A DNA stretch of 64,000 nucleotides from positions 434,001 through 498,000 of the forward strand of contig CAVSNJ010000025.1 in NCBI GenBank assembly GCA_963729295.1. Reading direction: 5' to 3'. Source of the stretch: DATJLY01 sp963729295. Its GTDB lineage: Bacteria > Pseudomonadota > Alphaproteobacteria > ATCC43930 > CGMCC-115725. Shown in pieces: positions 15,730 to 24,793 of the stretch (position 1 is its first letter; the number at the start of each line of letters is the position of its first letter). Below the pieces are notes generated by a model. The model made no database searches, was not told the origin of the DNA, and saw only the letters and a program-made list of their open reading frames with translations. A program made the position numbers and the translations under genes.

Positions 15730-17597
15730 GCCTCGGCAGAGGCGGCGGCGGGCGCGTCGCGCCGGACATGGCGCAAGAGCGCCACCAGCGCCGCCGGGGT
15801 GACGCCCGAGACGCGACCCGCCGCGCCCAAGGTCGCAGGCCGCGCCGCGCTCAGCTTCAAGCGCACTTCGGCCGACAGCGAACCGATCGCGCCGTAATCG
15901 AGATCGCGCGGCAAGGCGAGCTGCTCGTCGCGGCGGAAGGCGCGGATCTCGGCTTCCTGGCGCTCGAGATAGCCGCGATAGCGGCCGTCGATCTCGATCT
16001 CCTCGGCGATCCCGGGCGCGATGGCGCCGAGCTCGGGCCAGATCAGCGCCAATCGCGCGAGATCGATGCCGGGATGACCCAGAAGATCGGCGGCCGTGCG
16101 CAGAATTCCGTCGGCATTGACGCTGATGCCCTGCTTCGCCAGCGCCGGCGGCGACAGCATCAGGCGCCGCACCAGCGCGCGCGCATCGTCGAGCGCGCGG
16201 GATTTCGCGCGGAACGAGGCGGTTCGTTCGCCGCTGATGCAGCCCAGCGCGATGCCGAGCGGCGTCAAGCGCTGATCGGCATTATCGGCGCGCAGCACGA
16301 GCCGATATTCGGCGCGTGAAGTGAACATGCGATAGGGCTCGCTCGTGCCCTTGCTCACGAGGTCGTCGATCAGCACGCCGATATAGGAGCTGGCGCGGTC
16401 GAGCGTGAAATTCCTCCCGCCGCCACAGAGCAGGGCCGCGTTGAGACCCGCGACCAGGCCCTGCGCCGCCGCTTCCTCGTAGCCGGTGGTGCCGTTGATC
16501 TGACCCGCGAGAAAGAGCCCGCGGCAGCGCTTGGTCTCGAGCGTCGCGTAGAGCTCGCGTGGATCGACATAATCGTACTCGATGGCGTAGCCCGGCCGGA
16601 TCATGCGCGCGCGCTCGAGCCCCGGGATGGTGGCGACGAGCTCGAGCTGCACCTCGCGCGGCAGCGAGGTCGAGATGCCGTTGGGATAGACGGTGTCGTC
16701 GTCGAGCCCCTCGGGCTCGAGAAAAATCTGGTGCCGCGGACGTTCGGAAAAGCGCACCACCTTGTCCTCGATCGACGGGCAGTAGCGCGGGCCGGTCGAG
16801 CTGATCTGGCCTGAATACATCGGCGCCCGGTGGAGGTTGGCGCGGATGATGGCGTGCGTCGCCGGATTGGTCGCGGTGATGTGGCAGGGAATCTGCGGCG
16901 TGGTGATTGCCGTCGTCAGGAACGAGAAGGGCGGCGGCGGATCGTCGCCGTGCTGCGCTTCGAGCCCGGCCCAGTCGATCGTGCGCCCGTCGAGGCGAGG
17001 CGGCGTCCCGGTCTTGAGCCGGCCCAGCGCGAAGCCGAGCCGCGCCAAGGTCGCCGCCAGCCCGACCGAGGGCGGCTCGCCGACTCGGCCTGCCGGTATC
17101 TTCTCCGCGCCGATATGGATGAGGCCGCGCAGGAACGTGCCGGTGGTGATGACCACGGCGCCGGCCGCGATCGTTTCGCCTTCGGCGGTCGCCACGCCGC
17201 AGACGGCGCCGGCAGCATCGAGCGCCAGGTCCGAAATCTCGCCTTCGCGGATCGCCAGGTTTGGGATGTCCGCCAGAATGCCTTGCATGGCCTGGCGATA
17301 CAGCTTGCGGTCGGCCTGGGCGCGAGGCCCGCGCACCGCCGGGCCCTTGGAGCGGTTGAGGATGCGAAACTGGATGCCGGCGCGATCGGCGGCGCGCGCC
17401 ATCACCCCGTCGAGCGCATCGATCTCGCGCACCAAATGGCCCTTGGCGAGGCCGCCGATCGCCGGGTTGCACGACATCTCGCCGATCGAGCTGTGGCGAT
17501 GCGTCGCGAGCAGCGTCTGCGCGCCCATCCGCGCCGCCGCCGCCGCCGCCTCACAGCCGGCATGGCCGCCGCCGATAACGATCACGTCGTAGCGCAT
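15726..17597 (-). CDS. mnmG: tRNA uridine-5-carboxymethylaminomethyl modification enzyme MnmG
   Basis: 623 residues. FAD-binding N-terminus MRYDVIVIGGGHAGCEAAAAAARMG, then MSCNPAIGGLAKGHLVREIDALDG and the conserved PRYCPSIEDKVVRF. With MnmE it modifies the wobble uridine of certain tRNAs. ATG 17597 was chosen over an in-frame ATG at 17630: the extra residues (MFHVK) are simply the translation of a parS site. It heads the operon into rsmG-parA-parB. mnmE lies just upstream on the same strand. Confidence 0.96.
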   Translation of the reverse strand: MRYDVIVIGGGHAGCEAAAAAARMGAQTLLATHRHSSIGEMSCNPAIGGLAKGHLVREIDALDGVMARAADRAGIQFRILNRSKGPAVRGPRAQADRKLYRQAMQGILADIPNLAIREGEISDLALDAAGAVCGVATAEGETIAAGAVVITTGTFLRGLIHIGAEKIPAGRVGEPPSVGLAATLARLGFALGRLKTGTPPRLDGRTIDWAGLEAQHGDDPPPPFSFLTTAITTPQIPCHITATNPATHAIIRANLHRAPMYSGQISSTGPRYCPSIEDKVVRFSERPRHQIFLEPEGLDDDTVYPNGISTSLPREVQLELVATIPGLERARMIRPGYAIEYDYVDPRELYATLETKRCRGLFLAGQINGTTGYEEAAAQGLVAGLNAALLCGGGRNFTLDRASSYIGVLIDDLVSKGTSEPYRMFTSRAEYRLVLRADNADQRLTPLGIALGCISGERTASFRAKSRALDDARALVRRLMLSPPALAKQGISVNADGILRTAADLLGHPGIDLARLALIWPELGAIAPGIAEEIEIDGRYRGYLERQEAEIRAFRRDEQLALPRDLDYGAIGSLSAEVRLKLSAARPATLGAAGRVSGVTPAALVALLRHVRRDAPAAASAEA

Positions 17598-17613
17598 GGC
17601 CGGGCACTCTAGA

Positions 17614-17629
17614 CGTTTCACGTGAAACA
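17614..17629. promoter_or_regulatory. parS site 2 (15 of 16)
   Basis: CGTTTCACGTGAAACA, one mismatch at the first base from the parS consensus. It sits 17 bp upstream of the mnmG start codon. Confidence 0.93.
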
Positions 17630-17798
17630 TCGCAACCGCAGGCGGGGCTGTGAATAATTGCCGGTGAATTACTTAAGGAAGTATTCACCAACGAAAGTAA
17701 TACTATATATAGTCAAGAGAATCGGAGTCGTCCCCGAGACGTTCCGCGAACCGCCACAAGATACGCGATCGCGACATGCCGATGTTCAGTCTTTGTTC

Positions 17799-19112
17799 CT
17801 ACTTGCCAATGCAAAATTGGGCAAAGAGGCGATCGAGCATGTCCTCGACATCGACACGGCCCGTAATGCGGCCCAGGGACCGGGCGGCGGCGCGCAAATC
17901 CTCGGCCGCGAGCTCCGGCAACCGGGCGTCGCCGAAGCGCCGCAGCGCGGCCAAACACGCCTCGAGCGCGGCGCGGTGGCGCACCCGCGTGACGATGGCG
18001 GCGCCCGACGGCGCCAGGCGCTGCGCGACCGCGGCGCCGAGCGCTGCGATGAGTTTGTCCATGCCCGCGCCGGTCTTGACCGAAAGACCGAATCCCTTCG
18101 GCGCCGGGGTGCCCGGTGGCATCAGATCGATCTTGTTGCTGACGACGATCGCATCGTCGTCGATGAGATCGCGAATGCCGAAAATTTCATCGGCATTATT
18201 GGCATCGACGACGATGAGCTTGAGGTCGGCGCGCGCGGCGCGGTCGCGGGCGCGCTTGACGCCTTCTTCCTCGACGGCATCGCTGCTCGCGCGCAATCCG
18301 GCCGTGTCGGCGAGCACGACAGGATAGCCTTCGAGATCGAGCGCCACCTCGATCACGTCGCGCGTCGTTCCCGCGGTCGCCGCGGTGATCGCCACCTCGC
18401 GCCGCGCGAGCGCGTTCATGAGGCTCGATTTCCCCGCGTTCGGCGGGCCCAGGATCGCGACCGAAAGTCCCTCGCGCAAACGCTCGCCGCGACGATCGTC
18501 GGCCAGAAACTTTTCGATCTCGGCCGCGAGCGCCGCGGATTTCTGTCGCGCCTCGTCCCACAATCCGGGCGGCAGATCCTCGTCGGGGAAATCGATCGCT
18601 GCCTCCAATTTCGCTTGCATTTGCAACAATTGCTCGCGCCAGGCTTCGGTCGTGCGGCCGAGCTCGCCCTCGAGCTGGCGCAGCGCCTGGCGCCGTTGCG
18701 CCGCAGTCTCGGCGGCGATGAGGTCGGCAAGCCCTTCGGCCGCGGCGAGATCGAGCTTGCCGTTCAGAAATCCCCGGCGCGTGAATTCGCCAGGCTCGGC
18801 GAGGCGCAGGCCCACGCGCGCGAGCGCCTCGAACGCGGCGGCAAGCACGGCGCGGCTGCCGTGGAGATGCAGCTCGGCCACATCCTCGCCGGTGACGCTT
18901 GCGGGCGCCGGGAAATAAAGCGCGATGCCTTGGTCGATGGTGTCGCCGGTGCCGTCGCGAAAGCGCGCGAGCGTGGCGCGGCGCGGCGGCGGCACGCGGC
19001 CCGCGAGCGCCACGAGCGCCGCCGCGGAGTCCGGGCCCGAGAGCCGCACGATGGCGATTCCGGCGCGGCCCGGCGCGGTCGAGAGCGCGTAAATCGTGTC
19101 GGCATCGCCCAT
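17799..19112 (-). CDS. mnmE: tRNA modification GTPase MnmE
   Basis: 437 residues. An N-terminal formyl-THF-binding domain (DTIYALSTAPGRAGIAIVRLSG), a helical region, then an inserted GTPase domain with P-loop GPPNAGKSSLMN, switch TTRDVIE, DTAG and NKID. It ends in the CIGK tetrad with its catalytic-site Cys. Partner of MnmG, encoded 169 bp downstream on the same strand. In many alphaproteobacteria mnmE follows rho; here it is about 16 kb away, across the origin. Confidence 0.96.
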   Translation of the reverse strand: MGDADTIYALSTAPGRAGIAIVRLSGPDSAAALVALAGRVPPPRRATLARFRDGTGDTIDQGIALYFPAPASVTGEDVAELHLHGSRAVLAAAFEALARVGLRLAEPGEFTRRGFLNGKLDLAAAEGLADLIAAETAAQRRQALRQLEGELGRTTEAWREQLLQMQAKLEAAIDFPDEDLPPGLWDEARQKSAALAAEIEKFLADDRRGERLREGLSVAILGPPNAGKSSLMNALARREVAITAATAGTTRDVIEVALDLEGYPVVLADTAGLRASSDAVEEEGVKRARDRAARADLKLIVVDANNADEIFGIRDLIDDDAIVVSNKIDLMPPGTPAPKGFGLSVKTGAGMDKLIAALGAAVAQRLAPSGAAIVTRVRHRAALEACLAALRRFGDARLPELAAEDLRAAARSLGRITGRVDVEDMLDRLFAQFCIGK

Positions 19113-19312
19113 GGGGCCTTAAGTCTAAAGTCCGGATCACGCCGGCGAAACTCGCGCCGCGTCCTGCGACCCCGCGGCACGGCAAAAATCGCATATAGGG
19201 CGAAGTCGCGCGGATCGTTCTCGGCACGCCGCGCGATGCGAAGCGGCCGTGCACGGCACAAGAGCTAACGATGCACGTCATGGCCGAGCTGGCCGCCGCG
19301 AGTCAGTCGCCA

Positions 19313-19338
19313 CAAAGAAAAACCCCGCCGAAGCGGGG
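19313..19338 (-). terminator. Intrinsic terminator on the minus strand
   Basis: On the minus strand: CCCCGC, TTCG loop, GCGGGG, then TTTTTCTTTG. No annotated minus-strand gene ends here, so it likely ends a small RNA or short peptide transcript starting within about 200 bp to the right. Confidence 0.75.
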
Positions 19339-19522
19339 CTAAGTTAGGGACGATATCCGCGGCGCGGGAAGGCAGACGCCGCAGCATCGCATGATTTCAT
19401 ACTCTCGTTTTGGTTGTGCGCACACCCCCGGATTCTACCTACGTAATGTTGACTCACTCCAAGTCGGGCCCGAGGTGAGTTTGCTGCCTGATGCCGCAAA
19501 AACCGCTCGAATTTTCCTTACA

Positions 19523-19538
19523 TGTGAAGCGCTTCACA
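19523..19538. promoter_or_regulatory. CRP-type binding palindrome
   Basis: TGTGAAGCGCTTCACA: perfect TGTGA-N6-TCACA and fully palindromic through the spacer. It is 56 bp upstream of the small plus-strand gene at 19594. The CRP-type regulator at 57010 is the obvious candidate reader. Confidence 0.7.
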
Positions 19539-19593
19539 CCACGGTCTGCGGATTTCCCCGTACTTATCGTCCGGAACCGTTGGAGTGCGGACC

Positions 19594-19785
19594 ATGCGTC
19601 AAGTCACGGCCTTCCCGATCGTCCCGCTGCGCTTTCGCTCGCGCGATCCCGATATCGGCGCATTCTTCTCCCTCCGCGCGAGCCTGCGCCGCTGGCGCCG
19701 GCGCGCGAGCGTCGATGCCATCGGCCGCGCCCTCACCGACGCGAGCCTCAATCCCTATCTGTTCCTGATCGAGTCCGATCACTGA
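19594..19785 (+). CDS. Small basic hypothetical protein
   Basis: 63 residues from ATG 19594 (MRQVTAFPIVPLRFRSRD, ending NPYLFLIESDH), with GGAG 9 bp upstream. Support comes from context: a CRP-like palindrome in front and two hairpins directly behind. No family recognised. It could be a chance frame inside a non-coding transcript. Confidence 0.45.
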   Translation: MRQVTAFPIVPLRFRSRDPDIGAFFSLRASLRRWRRRASVDAIGRALTDASLNPYLFLIESDH

Positions 19786-19798
19786 GCGGGAAAAGAAA

Positions 19799-19861
19799 CG
19801 CCCTGCCACGGAGGAGGCAGGGCGAAGGTTCTGCGCGAGCCCCGCACGATGCGGGGCTTCG
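19799..19861 (+). terminator. Two consecutive hairpins after the small gene
   Basis: CCCTGCC/GGCAGGG around an 8-base loop (19801-19822), then AGCCCCGCA/TGCGGGGCT around CGA (19838-19858) followed by TC. T-runs are poor, so these could be terminators or RNA-stabilising structures. Confidence 0.5.
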
Positions 19862-19966
19862 CATGAAGCTAGCAGGCTCGAGATTGGTTGGCTAGCAGAA
19901 ACTATTGCCCCCCCATCCAGCCTTCACGTCGTCACGGCGACGGGGGGAATGCTTTCCCGGCTGCCG

Positions 19967-20740
19967 CTAATCCTCGACGTGGTCGTGGCCGCCGATACGG
20001 CCGGGCCGCCAATAGCCCTCGGAATAGATCTGCGAGCGGTCCATGCCGCGCGCGAGGAGGTCGTGGCGGCGCGCGCGCACGCTGCCGGTCTCGCCGAGGA
20101 TATAGGCGTGGCCATTGCCGGGCGGCAGCGTGAACGCCGCGACCGCATCGACCAGGAGCGGCCGCGCACCGGGCGCCGCGCCGTTGCGCGAGAGCCAGGT
20201 GAGATCGACATCGGCCGGCGAAGCGAGCGTGTCCTTCTCGCCCTCGTCGGCGATTTCGAGGAACACCCGCGCCTTCGCGCCCTTGGGCAGCGCCTCGATC
20301 AGCCCGAAAATCGCCGGCAGCGCGGTCTCGTCGCCGGAGAAGAGATGCCACGCCGCATCCGGCGCGAGCGCGATGCGGCCGCGGGGCCCCCGAATGTCGA
20401 TCGCGTCGCCCGCCTTGGCGCGGCGCGCCCATTCGACGCCCGGCGTCACATGGTCGTGCAGCACGAAATCGACGTCGATGCGCTTCTGCGCGCGGTCGAA
20501 GCGGCGGATCGTGTAGTGGCGCCGCGCCGGCTCGCCGCCGTCCTGCGGGATCTGGAGCACGATCTCCTGGCCCGGCCGCGGCGCGAATTCGTCGAGATTG
20601 TCGCCCGTGAGCTCGACCCGGCGCATCAGGCGCGTCACGTCCTTCGCTACCACGACGCGCAGCGACCATGGCCGTCCGCGCCGCGCCTCGAGCACCGCCG
20701 GATCGATCGGCGGCCGTTCTCTCACATCATCGGCGCTCAT
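19967..20740 (-). CDS. Siderophore-interacting protein (FAD ferric-siderophore reductase)
   Basis: 257 residues of the ViuB/SIP family. FAD-binding motif RHYTIRRF, a central GPRG segment, and the C-terminal NAD(P)H-side signature GETGSVRARRHDLLARG with GYWRPGRIGGHDH. It should reduce Fe(III)-siderophore complexes in the cytoplasm to release iron. No Fur box was recognised upstream, and no siderophore transporter lies in the window. Confidence 0.88.
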   Translation of the reverse strand: MSADDVRERPPIDPAVLEARRGRPWSLRVVVAKDVTRLMRRVELTGDNLDEFAPRPGQEIVLQIPQDGGEPARRHYTIRRFDRAQKRIDVDFVLHDHVTPGVEWARRAKAGDAIDIRGPRGRIALAPDAAWHLFSGDETALPAIFGLIEALPKGAKARVFLEIADEGEKDTLASPADVDLTWLSRNGAAPGARPLLVDAVAAFTLPPGNGHAYILGETGSVRARRHDLLARGMDRSQIYSEGYWRPGRIGGHDHVED

Positions 20741-20801
20741 CGCGCTCTCCTCGTGCCATCTTCTGTCTGGGCCCAGTCTAGCGGATCGGCGCGCTCATTT
20801 C

Positions 20802-21293
20802 TCACTCTCTCTTGCGGCGCAGCAGCACATAGAGCGCGCCCTCGCCGCCATGGCGCGGCCGCGCCGGCGCGACCGCCAGCACCAGCTTGCGGCAGCGCGC
20901 CTCGCCAAGCCAGCGCGGCACGGCGCGGCGCAGCACGCCTTCGCCCGCGCCCGGGCCGCCGCCCGCGCCCTTGCCGGTAATGACGAGCACGGTGCGCGAG
21001 CCCGCCTCGTGCGCCCGTTCGACAAACCGCACGAGCGCGCGATGCGCCTCGTCCTGCGTCAGGCCGTGCAGATCGAGCCGGCCGGCGATCGCCATCTCGC
21101 CGCGCTTGAGGCGCCCGGCGCTCTTGCGGTCGAGCCCGCCGCCCGGCGGCGTCGCACGCGCGTCCTGCGCTGGTACGTGCGGCGCGGGCGGAGGCGGCGG
21201 CAGCGGTCGTGCGGATGACGGCGGAGCGGGATCGACATCGCGCATCGCTTGCCGCCACAACGCGCGCTCCTCGGCCGACGCCTTACGCGCCAT
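20802..21293 (-). CDS. Smr domain protein
   Basis: 163 residues. A short Pro-rich region precedes the Smr domain: LDLHGLTQDEAHRAL, VLVITGKGAGG, VPRWLGEARCRKLV and the C-terminal HGGEGALYVLLRRKR. Stand-alone Smr proteins act on nucleic acids, some as endonucleases acting on mRNA or branched DNA; the exact substrate is not clear. ATG 21293 was chosen because MARKASAEE is the usual beginning and it overlaps the end of lutC by 11 bp. Confidence 0.85.
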   Translation of the reverse strand: MARKASAEERALWRQAMRDVDPAPPSSARPLPPPPPAPHVPAQDARATPPGGGLDRKSAGRLKRGEMAIAGRLDLHGLTQDEAHRALVRFVERAHEAGSRTVLVITGKGAGGGPGAGEGVLRRAVPRWLGEARCRKLVLAVAPARPRHGGEGALYVLLRRKRE

Positions 21294-21954
21294 CCTCGAC
21301 CAGCACGATGTGGAGGCGCTTCGGCCCGTGCGCGCCGAGCTCCATTTTCTGCGCGATGTCGCCGGTGCGCGAGGGGCCGGTGATGAAATTGACGATGCGC
21401 GGCATGGCGCGCGCGGCGCGCAGGCGATCCCACGCCTCCTCGTAGGTGCCGACGACATCGCGCGCGCGCAGCACCACGACATGCGTCTCGGGCAGGAAAT
21501 TGTTGCGCGTCGGGCTTTCGGGGCCCGACACCAGCATCACCGTGCCGGTCTCAGCGATCGCCGCAAAGGAGGCAGTGACGCCGACCGCGTCATCATCGGC
21601 CGCGACGCCGCGCCGCACCGCGAGCGCCGTCTCCTGCCACGGCAGGCCGTCGAGCTTCGGATCGGGCGTGGCCACGAGGCGCGCCGGCAGGTTGCGCTCG
21701 GCGAGATAGCGGGCGATCTCGCGCGGCACGTCGTCAACGGCGGCAACGCGCGCGACCGTCGTATCCGCTTCCTCGGCCATGCCGACAAAGAGCGCCTGGC
21801 GTGCCTCGTCGCCAAGATTTTTCGCGCGCGCGGGCACGAGATTGCGCGGATGGCTCTGGAGCCGCGCTTCGGCATCGGCGCGCGCGCCGCCGGCTCGGCC
21901 GGGCGAGACCGCCGCGCGGATGCGGCCCAGAATTTCGTCGCGCGCGTCGCTCAT
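21283..21954 (-). CDS. lutC: Lactate utilisation protein C (LUD domain)
   Basis: 223 residues of the LutC/YkgG family (DUF162/LUD): MSDARDEILGRIRAAV, ASFAAIAETGTVMLVSG, FLPETHVVVLRARDVV, and TGPSRTGDIAQKMELGAHGP. Third gene of lutA-lutB-lutC, overlapping lutB by ATGA. The three proteins form an iron-sulphur complex for L-lactate oxidation to pyruvate. Confidence 0.9.
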   Translation of the reverse strand: MSDARDEILGRIRAAVSPGRAGGARADAEARLQSHPRNLVPARAKNLGDEARQALFVGMAEEADTTVARVAAVDDVPREIARYLAERNLPARLVATPDPKLDGLPWQETALAVRRGVAADDDAVGVTASFAAIAETGTVMLVSGPESPTRNNFLPETHVVVLRARDVVGTYEEAWDRLRAARAMPRIVNFITGPSRTGDIAQKMELGAHGPKRLHIVLVEDGA

Positions 21955-23363
21955 CGTTTCTGCCACTGGCTCATGAAGCTTCGTCCTTCGGGCGCGGGGA
22001 GATCGCGCACGCGCGTCCAGCCCGATGCCATCGGCAGCGCGCGAAAGCGACCGCGCCCTTGTCCCGCCCAGCCGAGCGCGCGCGCGGCGAGCGCGGAGAC
22101 CGCACGATAAAGCATCGGGCGCCGCGCCAGGAACGCCCACGCGGCCAGGCCCCAGCGTGCGACGGGCGGCGTGAGCCGCGCCGCGAACTCGCGCTCGCGC
22201 CAATGCCGCATCAGCTTGGGGAGCGGAATCTTCACCGGGCACACGGCCTCGCAGCGGCCGCAGAACGTGGAGGCGTTGGGCAGGTGCGCGGCCTCGGCGA
22301 GGCCGAGAAGCGTCGGCGTCAGCACCGCGCCCATCGGCCCCGGATAGACCCAGCCATAGGCGTGCCCGCCGATCGCGCCATAGACCGGGCAATGATTGAG
22401 GCACGCGCCGCAGCGGATGCAGCGCAGCATGTCTTGCATCTCGCCGCCCAAGAGCGCGCTGCGCCCGTTGTCGAGCACGATGACGTGATACTGCTCGGGC
22501 CCGTCGGGATCTTCCGCGCGGCGCGGGCCGGTCGAGACCGTCGTGTATGTGGAAAATTCCTGGCCCGTCGCCGAGCGCGCGAGGAGCCGCAGCATGAGGC
22601 TCGCGTCCTCGAGCGTCGGCACGATCTTCTCGATCGAGGCGAGCACGATGTGGATTTTCGGCAAGGTCTGCGTCAGGTCGCCGTTGCCCTCGTTCGTCAC
22701 GATGATCGAGGAGCCTGTCTCCGCCACGAGAAAATTGGCGCCGGTGATGCCGACATCGGCGGCGAGGAAGCGCTGGCGGAGGATGGCGCGCGCCTCGTCG
22801 AGCATCTGGCGTGGTTCCGACAAGGGCCGCGCCGGATCGAGCTCCAGGTGCGTCGCGCGGAAACTTTCCGCCACCTGCTCCTTGGCGAGATGGACCGCGG
22901 GCGCGATGATGTGGCTCGGCCCCTCGTGGCGGATCTGGATGATGTATTCGCCGAGGTCGGTCTCGACCGGCGCGATGCCGTTCGCCTCCAGGAAATCGTT
23001 GATGGCGATCTCCTCGCCGATCATCGTCTTGCCCTTGGTGACGGTGCGCGCGCCCGCGCCGCGGCAGATCTCGAGGACGCGCACCCGCGCCTCGGCGGCA
23101 TCGCGGCACCAATGCACATGGCCGCCCAGCGCCAGGACGTTGCGCTCCCAGGTCTCGAGATAGAAATCGAGATGCTCGAGCACGTGGTCCTTGAGGGTCT
23201 TGCCCTCCTCGCGCAGGTCCTCGAACTCGGGCAGGCGCGCGACCGCCTTGGCGCGGCGCGCGGCGAAGCCCTCGCGCATCATGATGCCGAGCGAATCCTG
23301 AAGCACCGCATCGCCAAGCGCGCGGTGCGCGTTCTCCTTGAAGGCGCGGCTCGTCGCCTCCAT
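21951..23363 (-). CDS. lutB: Lactate utilisation iron-sulphur protein B
   Basis: 470 residues. An N-terminal LUD domain (KGKTMIGEEIAINDFLE, ITGANFLVAETGSS) is followed by a ferredoxin-like domain with two [4Fe-4S] sets, CIRCGACLNHCP and CGRCEAVCPVKIP. A C-terminal domain ends MSQWQKR. ATG 23363 overlaps the lutA stop by one base (TGATG); longer in-frame extensions run into lutA. Works with LutA and LutC in lactate oxidation. Confidence 0.93.
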   Translation of the reverse strand: MEATSRAFKENAHRALGDAVLQDSLGIMMREGFAARRAKAVARLPEFEDLREEGKTLKDHVLEHLDFYLETWERNVLALGGHVHWCRDAAEARVRVLEICRGAGARTVTKGKTMIGEEIAINDFLEANGIAPVETDLGEYIIQIRHEGPSHIIAPAVHLAKEQVAESFRATHLELDPARPLSEPRQMLDEARAILRQRFLAADVGITGANFLVAETGSSIIVTNEGNGDLTQTLPKIHIVLASIEKIVPTLEDASLMLRLLARSATGQEFSTYTTVSTGPRRAEDPDGPEQYHVIVLDNGRSALLGGEMQDMLRCIRCGACLNHCPVYGAIGGHAYGWVYPGPMGAVLTPTLLGLAEAAHLPNASTFCGRCEAVCPVKIPLPKLMRHWREREFAARLTPPVARWGLAAWAFLARRPMLYRAVSALAARALGWAGQGRGRFRALPMASGWTRVRDLPAPEGRSFMSQWQKR

Positions 23364-24130
23364 CAGCCTTTCCTCGGCGCGCCGATCGGCGGCGCGTCGG
23401 TCATGCCGGCCAGCACTTCGGCGACATGGCGCACGCGCACCGCGCTGCCGCGGCGCGAGAGCTTTCCCGCCATGTTGAGCAGGCACCCCATGTCGCCCGC
23501 GAGCACGGTATCGGCGCCCGAGGCTTCGATGTCGGCCGCCTTGTCGCTCACCATGCGGTCGGAGATGTCCGGATACTTGACGCAGAACGTGCCGCCGAAG
23601 CCGCAGCAGATTTCCGGGCTCGCCATCTCCTTCATGCGCAAGCCCGCCACGTCGGCGAGAAGTTTCCGCGGCTGATCCTTGACGCCAAGCTCGCGCAGGC
23701 CCGAGCAGGCGTCGTGATAGGTGGCGACGCCGTCATAGCGCGCGCCGGCGCCGGCAAAGCCCATGACGTCGGCCAGGAACGCGACGAGCTCGTGCGTCTT
23801 CGCGGCAAGTTTTTGGGCCGCCGCGCCGGCACCAGGATCGTCCGCGAAGAGCGCGGGATAATGCTGCCGGAGCATGCCGCCGCACGAGCCCGATGGCACG
23901 ACGACATAGTCATAGGGCTCGAACGCGGCGATCACCTGGCGCGCGACCGCCTTGGCGTCGGCGCGGTCGCCGGAATTGTAGGCCGGCTGGCCGCAGCAGG
24001 TTTGCCGGCGCGGCACCTCGACCGTGCAGCCGCACGCCTCGAGCAGCTTCACCGCGGCGAAGCCGACGCTCGGGCGGAACAGATCGACGAGGCAGGTGAC
24101 CAGGAGTCCGACGCGGACCGGCGCGCTCAT
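23363..24130 (-). CDS. lutA: Lactate utilisation protein A (CCG-domain oxidoreductase)
   Basis: 255 residues with two cysteine-rich CCG domains: RRQTCCGQPAYNSGD with VVPSGSCGGM, and YHDACSGLRELG with ICCGFGGTFCVKYPDIS and GDMGCLLN. Similar to GlpC/GlcF Fe-S subunits. Starts MSAPVRVGLLVTCLVDL at ATG 24130. First gene of the lut operon; no LutR-type regulator lies beside it. Confidence 0.93.
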   Translation of the reverse strand: MSAPVRVGLLVTCLVDLFRPSVGFAAVKLLEACGCTVEVPRRQTCCGQPAYNSGDRADAKAVARQVIAAFEPYDYVVVPSGSCGGMLRQHYPALFADDPGAGAAAQKLAAKTHELVAFLADVMGFAGAGARYDGVATYHDACSGLRELGVKDQPRKLLADVAGLRMKEMASPEICCGFGGTFCVKYPDISDRMVSDKAADIEASGADTVLAGDMGCLLNMAGKLSRRGSAVRVRHVAEVLAGMTDAPPIGAPRKG

Positions 24131-24204
24131 GAAGGCGCAGGATTGCCGCGCCGAGCCAGCAAAGGCAAGCGCTGGGCGGCGCGGCGCCAATGACGCGCGA
24201 AGGC

Positions 24205-24756
24205 TCAGCCGCCGGGCGGCGGCGGCGGCGGCGGGTAGTAGCCCGGAGGCGGCGGCGGGTAATAGCCCGGCGGCGGCGGCGCTGCGACGACGGCGGGGCC
24301 GGGCACGACATAGACCGGCGCGCCAACGACCGCGACATAGTTCGGCACCTGGTCGCCGTGCGCATACATGCACTGCTCGTAGGCGACGTTGTATTGCCGC
24401 TGAATGCCCATCTGCGACCACTGCGAGCCGTTGGCGCCGTAAGCCGTGCCGACAAGCGCGCCCGATCCGGCGCCGATCGCGGCGCCGCGTCCGCCGCCGA
24501 TCGCGGCGCCGAGGCCGGCGCCCAGCACCGTGCCGATGACGGCCGAGCCGACCGCGCGGTTGTTGGCCGCCTCCGCCTGGCCCTGCACGGCCTGATTCGC
24601 CCAGCCGCGGCATGTTGCGTCGTCCGACTGGAAAACCTGGAACGGCTTGTTGGGTCCCGGCATGACGGAAACCGTCGGGCCCATCGGCGGCGAGGCGCAC
24701 GCGCTCACCATGGCGACCATCGCGACCGCGGTCGCTGCTTTCTTGGAATTCTTCAC
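24205..24756 (-). CDS. Glycine-zipper lipoprotein
   Basis: 183 residues from GTG 24756, preceded by GAGAGG. Lipobox VSAC near residue 20. A glycine-zipper hairpin follows (VIGTVLGAGLGAAIGGGRGAAIGAGSGALVG), here quoted only as its GxxxG pattern over about 65-95, and then a Pro/Tyr tail with repeated PPGYYP. Likely outer-membrane-anchored. The tail resembles that of the neighbouring exported protein, so the two may function together. Confidence 0.75.
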   Translation of the reverse strand: MKNSKKAATAVAMVAMVSACASPPMGPTVSVMPGPNKPFQVFQSDDATCRGWANQAVQGQAEAANNRAVGSAVIGTVLGAGLGAAIGGGRGAAIGAGSGALVGTAYGANGSQWSQMGIQRQYNVAYEQCMYAHGDQVPNYVAVVGAPVYVVPGPAVVAAPPPPGYYPPPPPGYYPPPPPPPGG

Positions 24757-24793
24757 CTGGCCTCTCCGTGATGCGTGTTGGTGAAATCGTACA

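Larger units (their letters stand above)
19113..19593. other. Intergenic region upstream of mnmE
   Basis: No gene of normal size is visible on either strand. It holds a minus-strand terminator hairpin (19323-19338) and a perfect CRP-like palindrome (19523-19538). A possible 18-codon minus-strand reading frame lies at about 19341-19397 (MKSCDAAASAFPRRGYRP), ending directly before the terminator. That frame has a weak, too-close purine tract before its ATG, so it may be part of a small RNA instead. Confidence 0.6.

Noticed and set aside
17598..17630. Longer mnmG start giving MFHVKRLECPA
   Set aside because: The extra residues are the translation of a parS site; MRYDVIVIGGG is the family start.
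17658..19268. Long plus-strand open frame opposite mnmE
   Set aside because: Composition is Arg/Ala/Gly-rich antisense noise; mnmE is certain on the other strand.
19340..19593. A tRNA, SRP RNA or 6S RNA
   Set aside because: None of the conserved arms (T-loop GTTCGA, SRP GGAAGCA loop) was found; left as an unassigned region.
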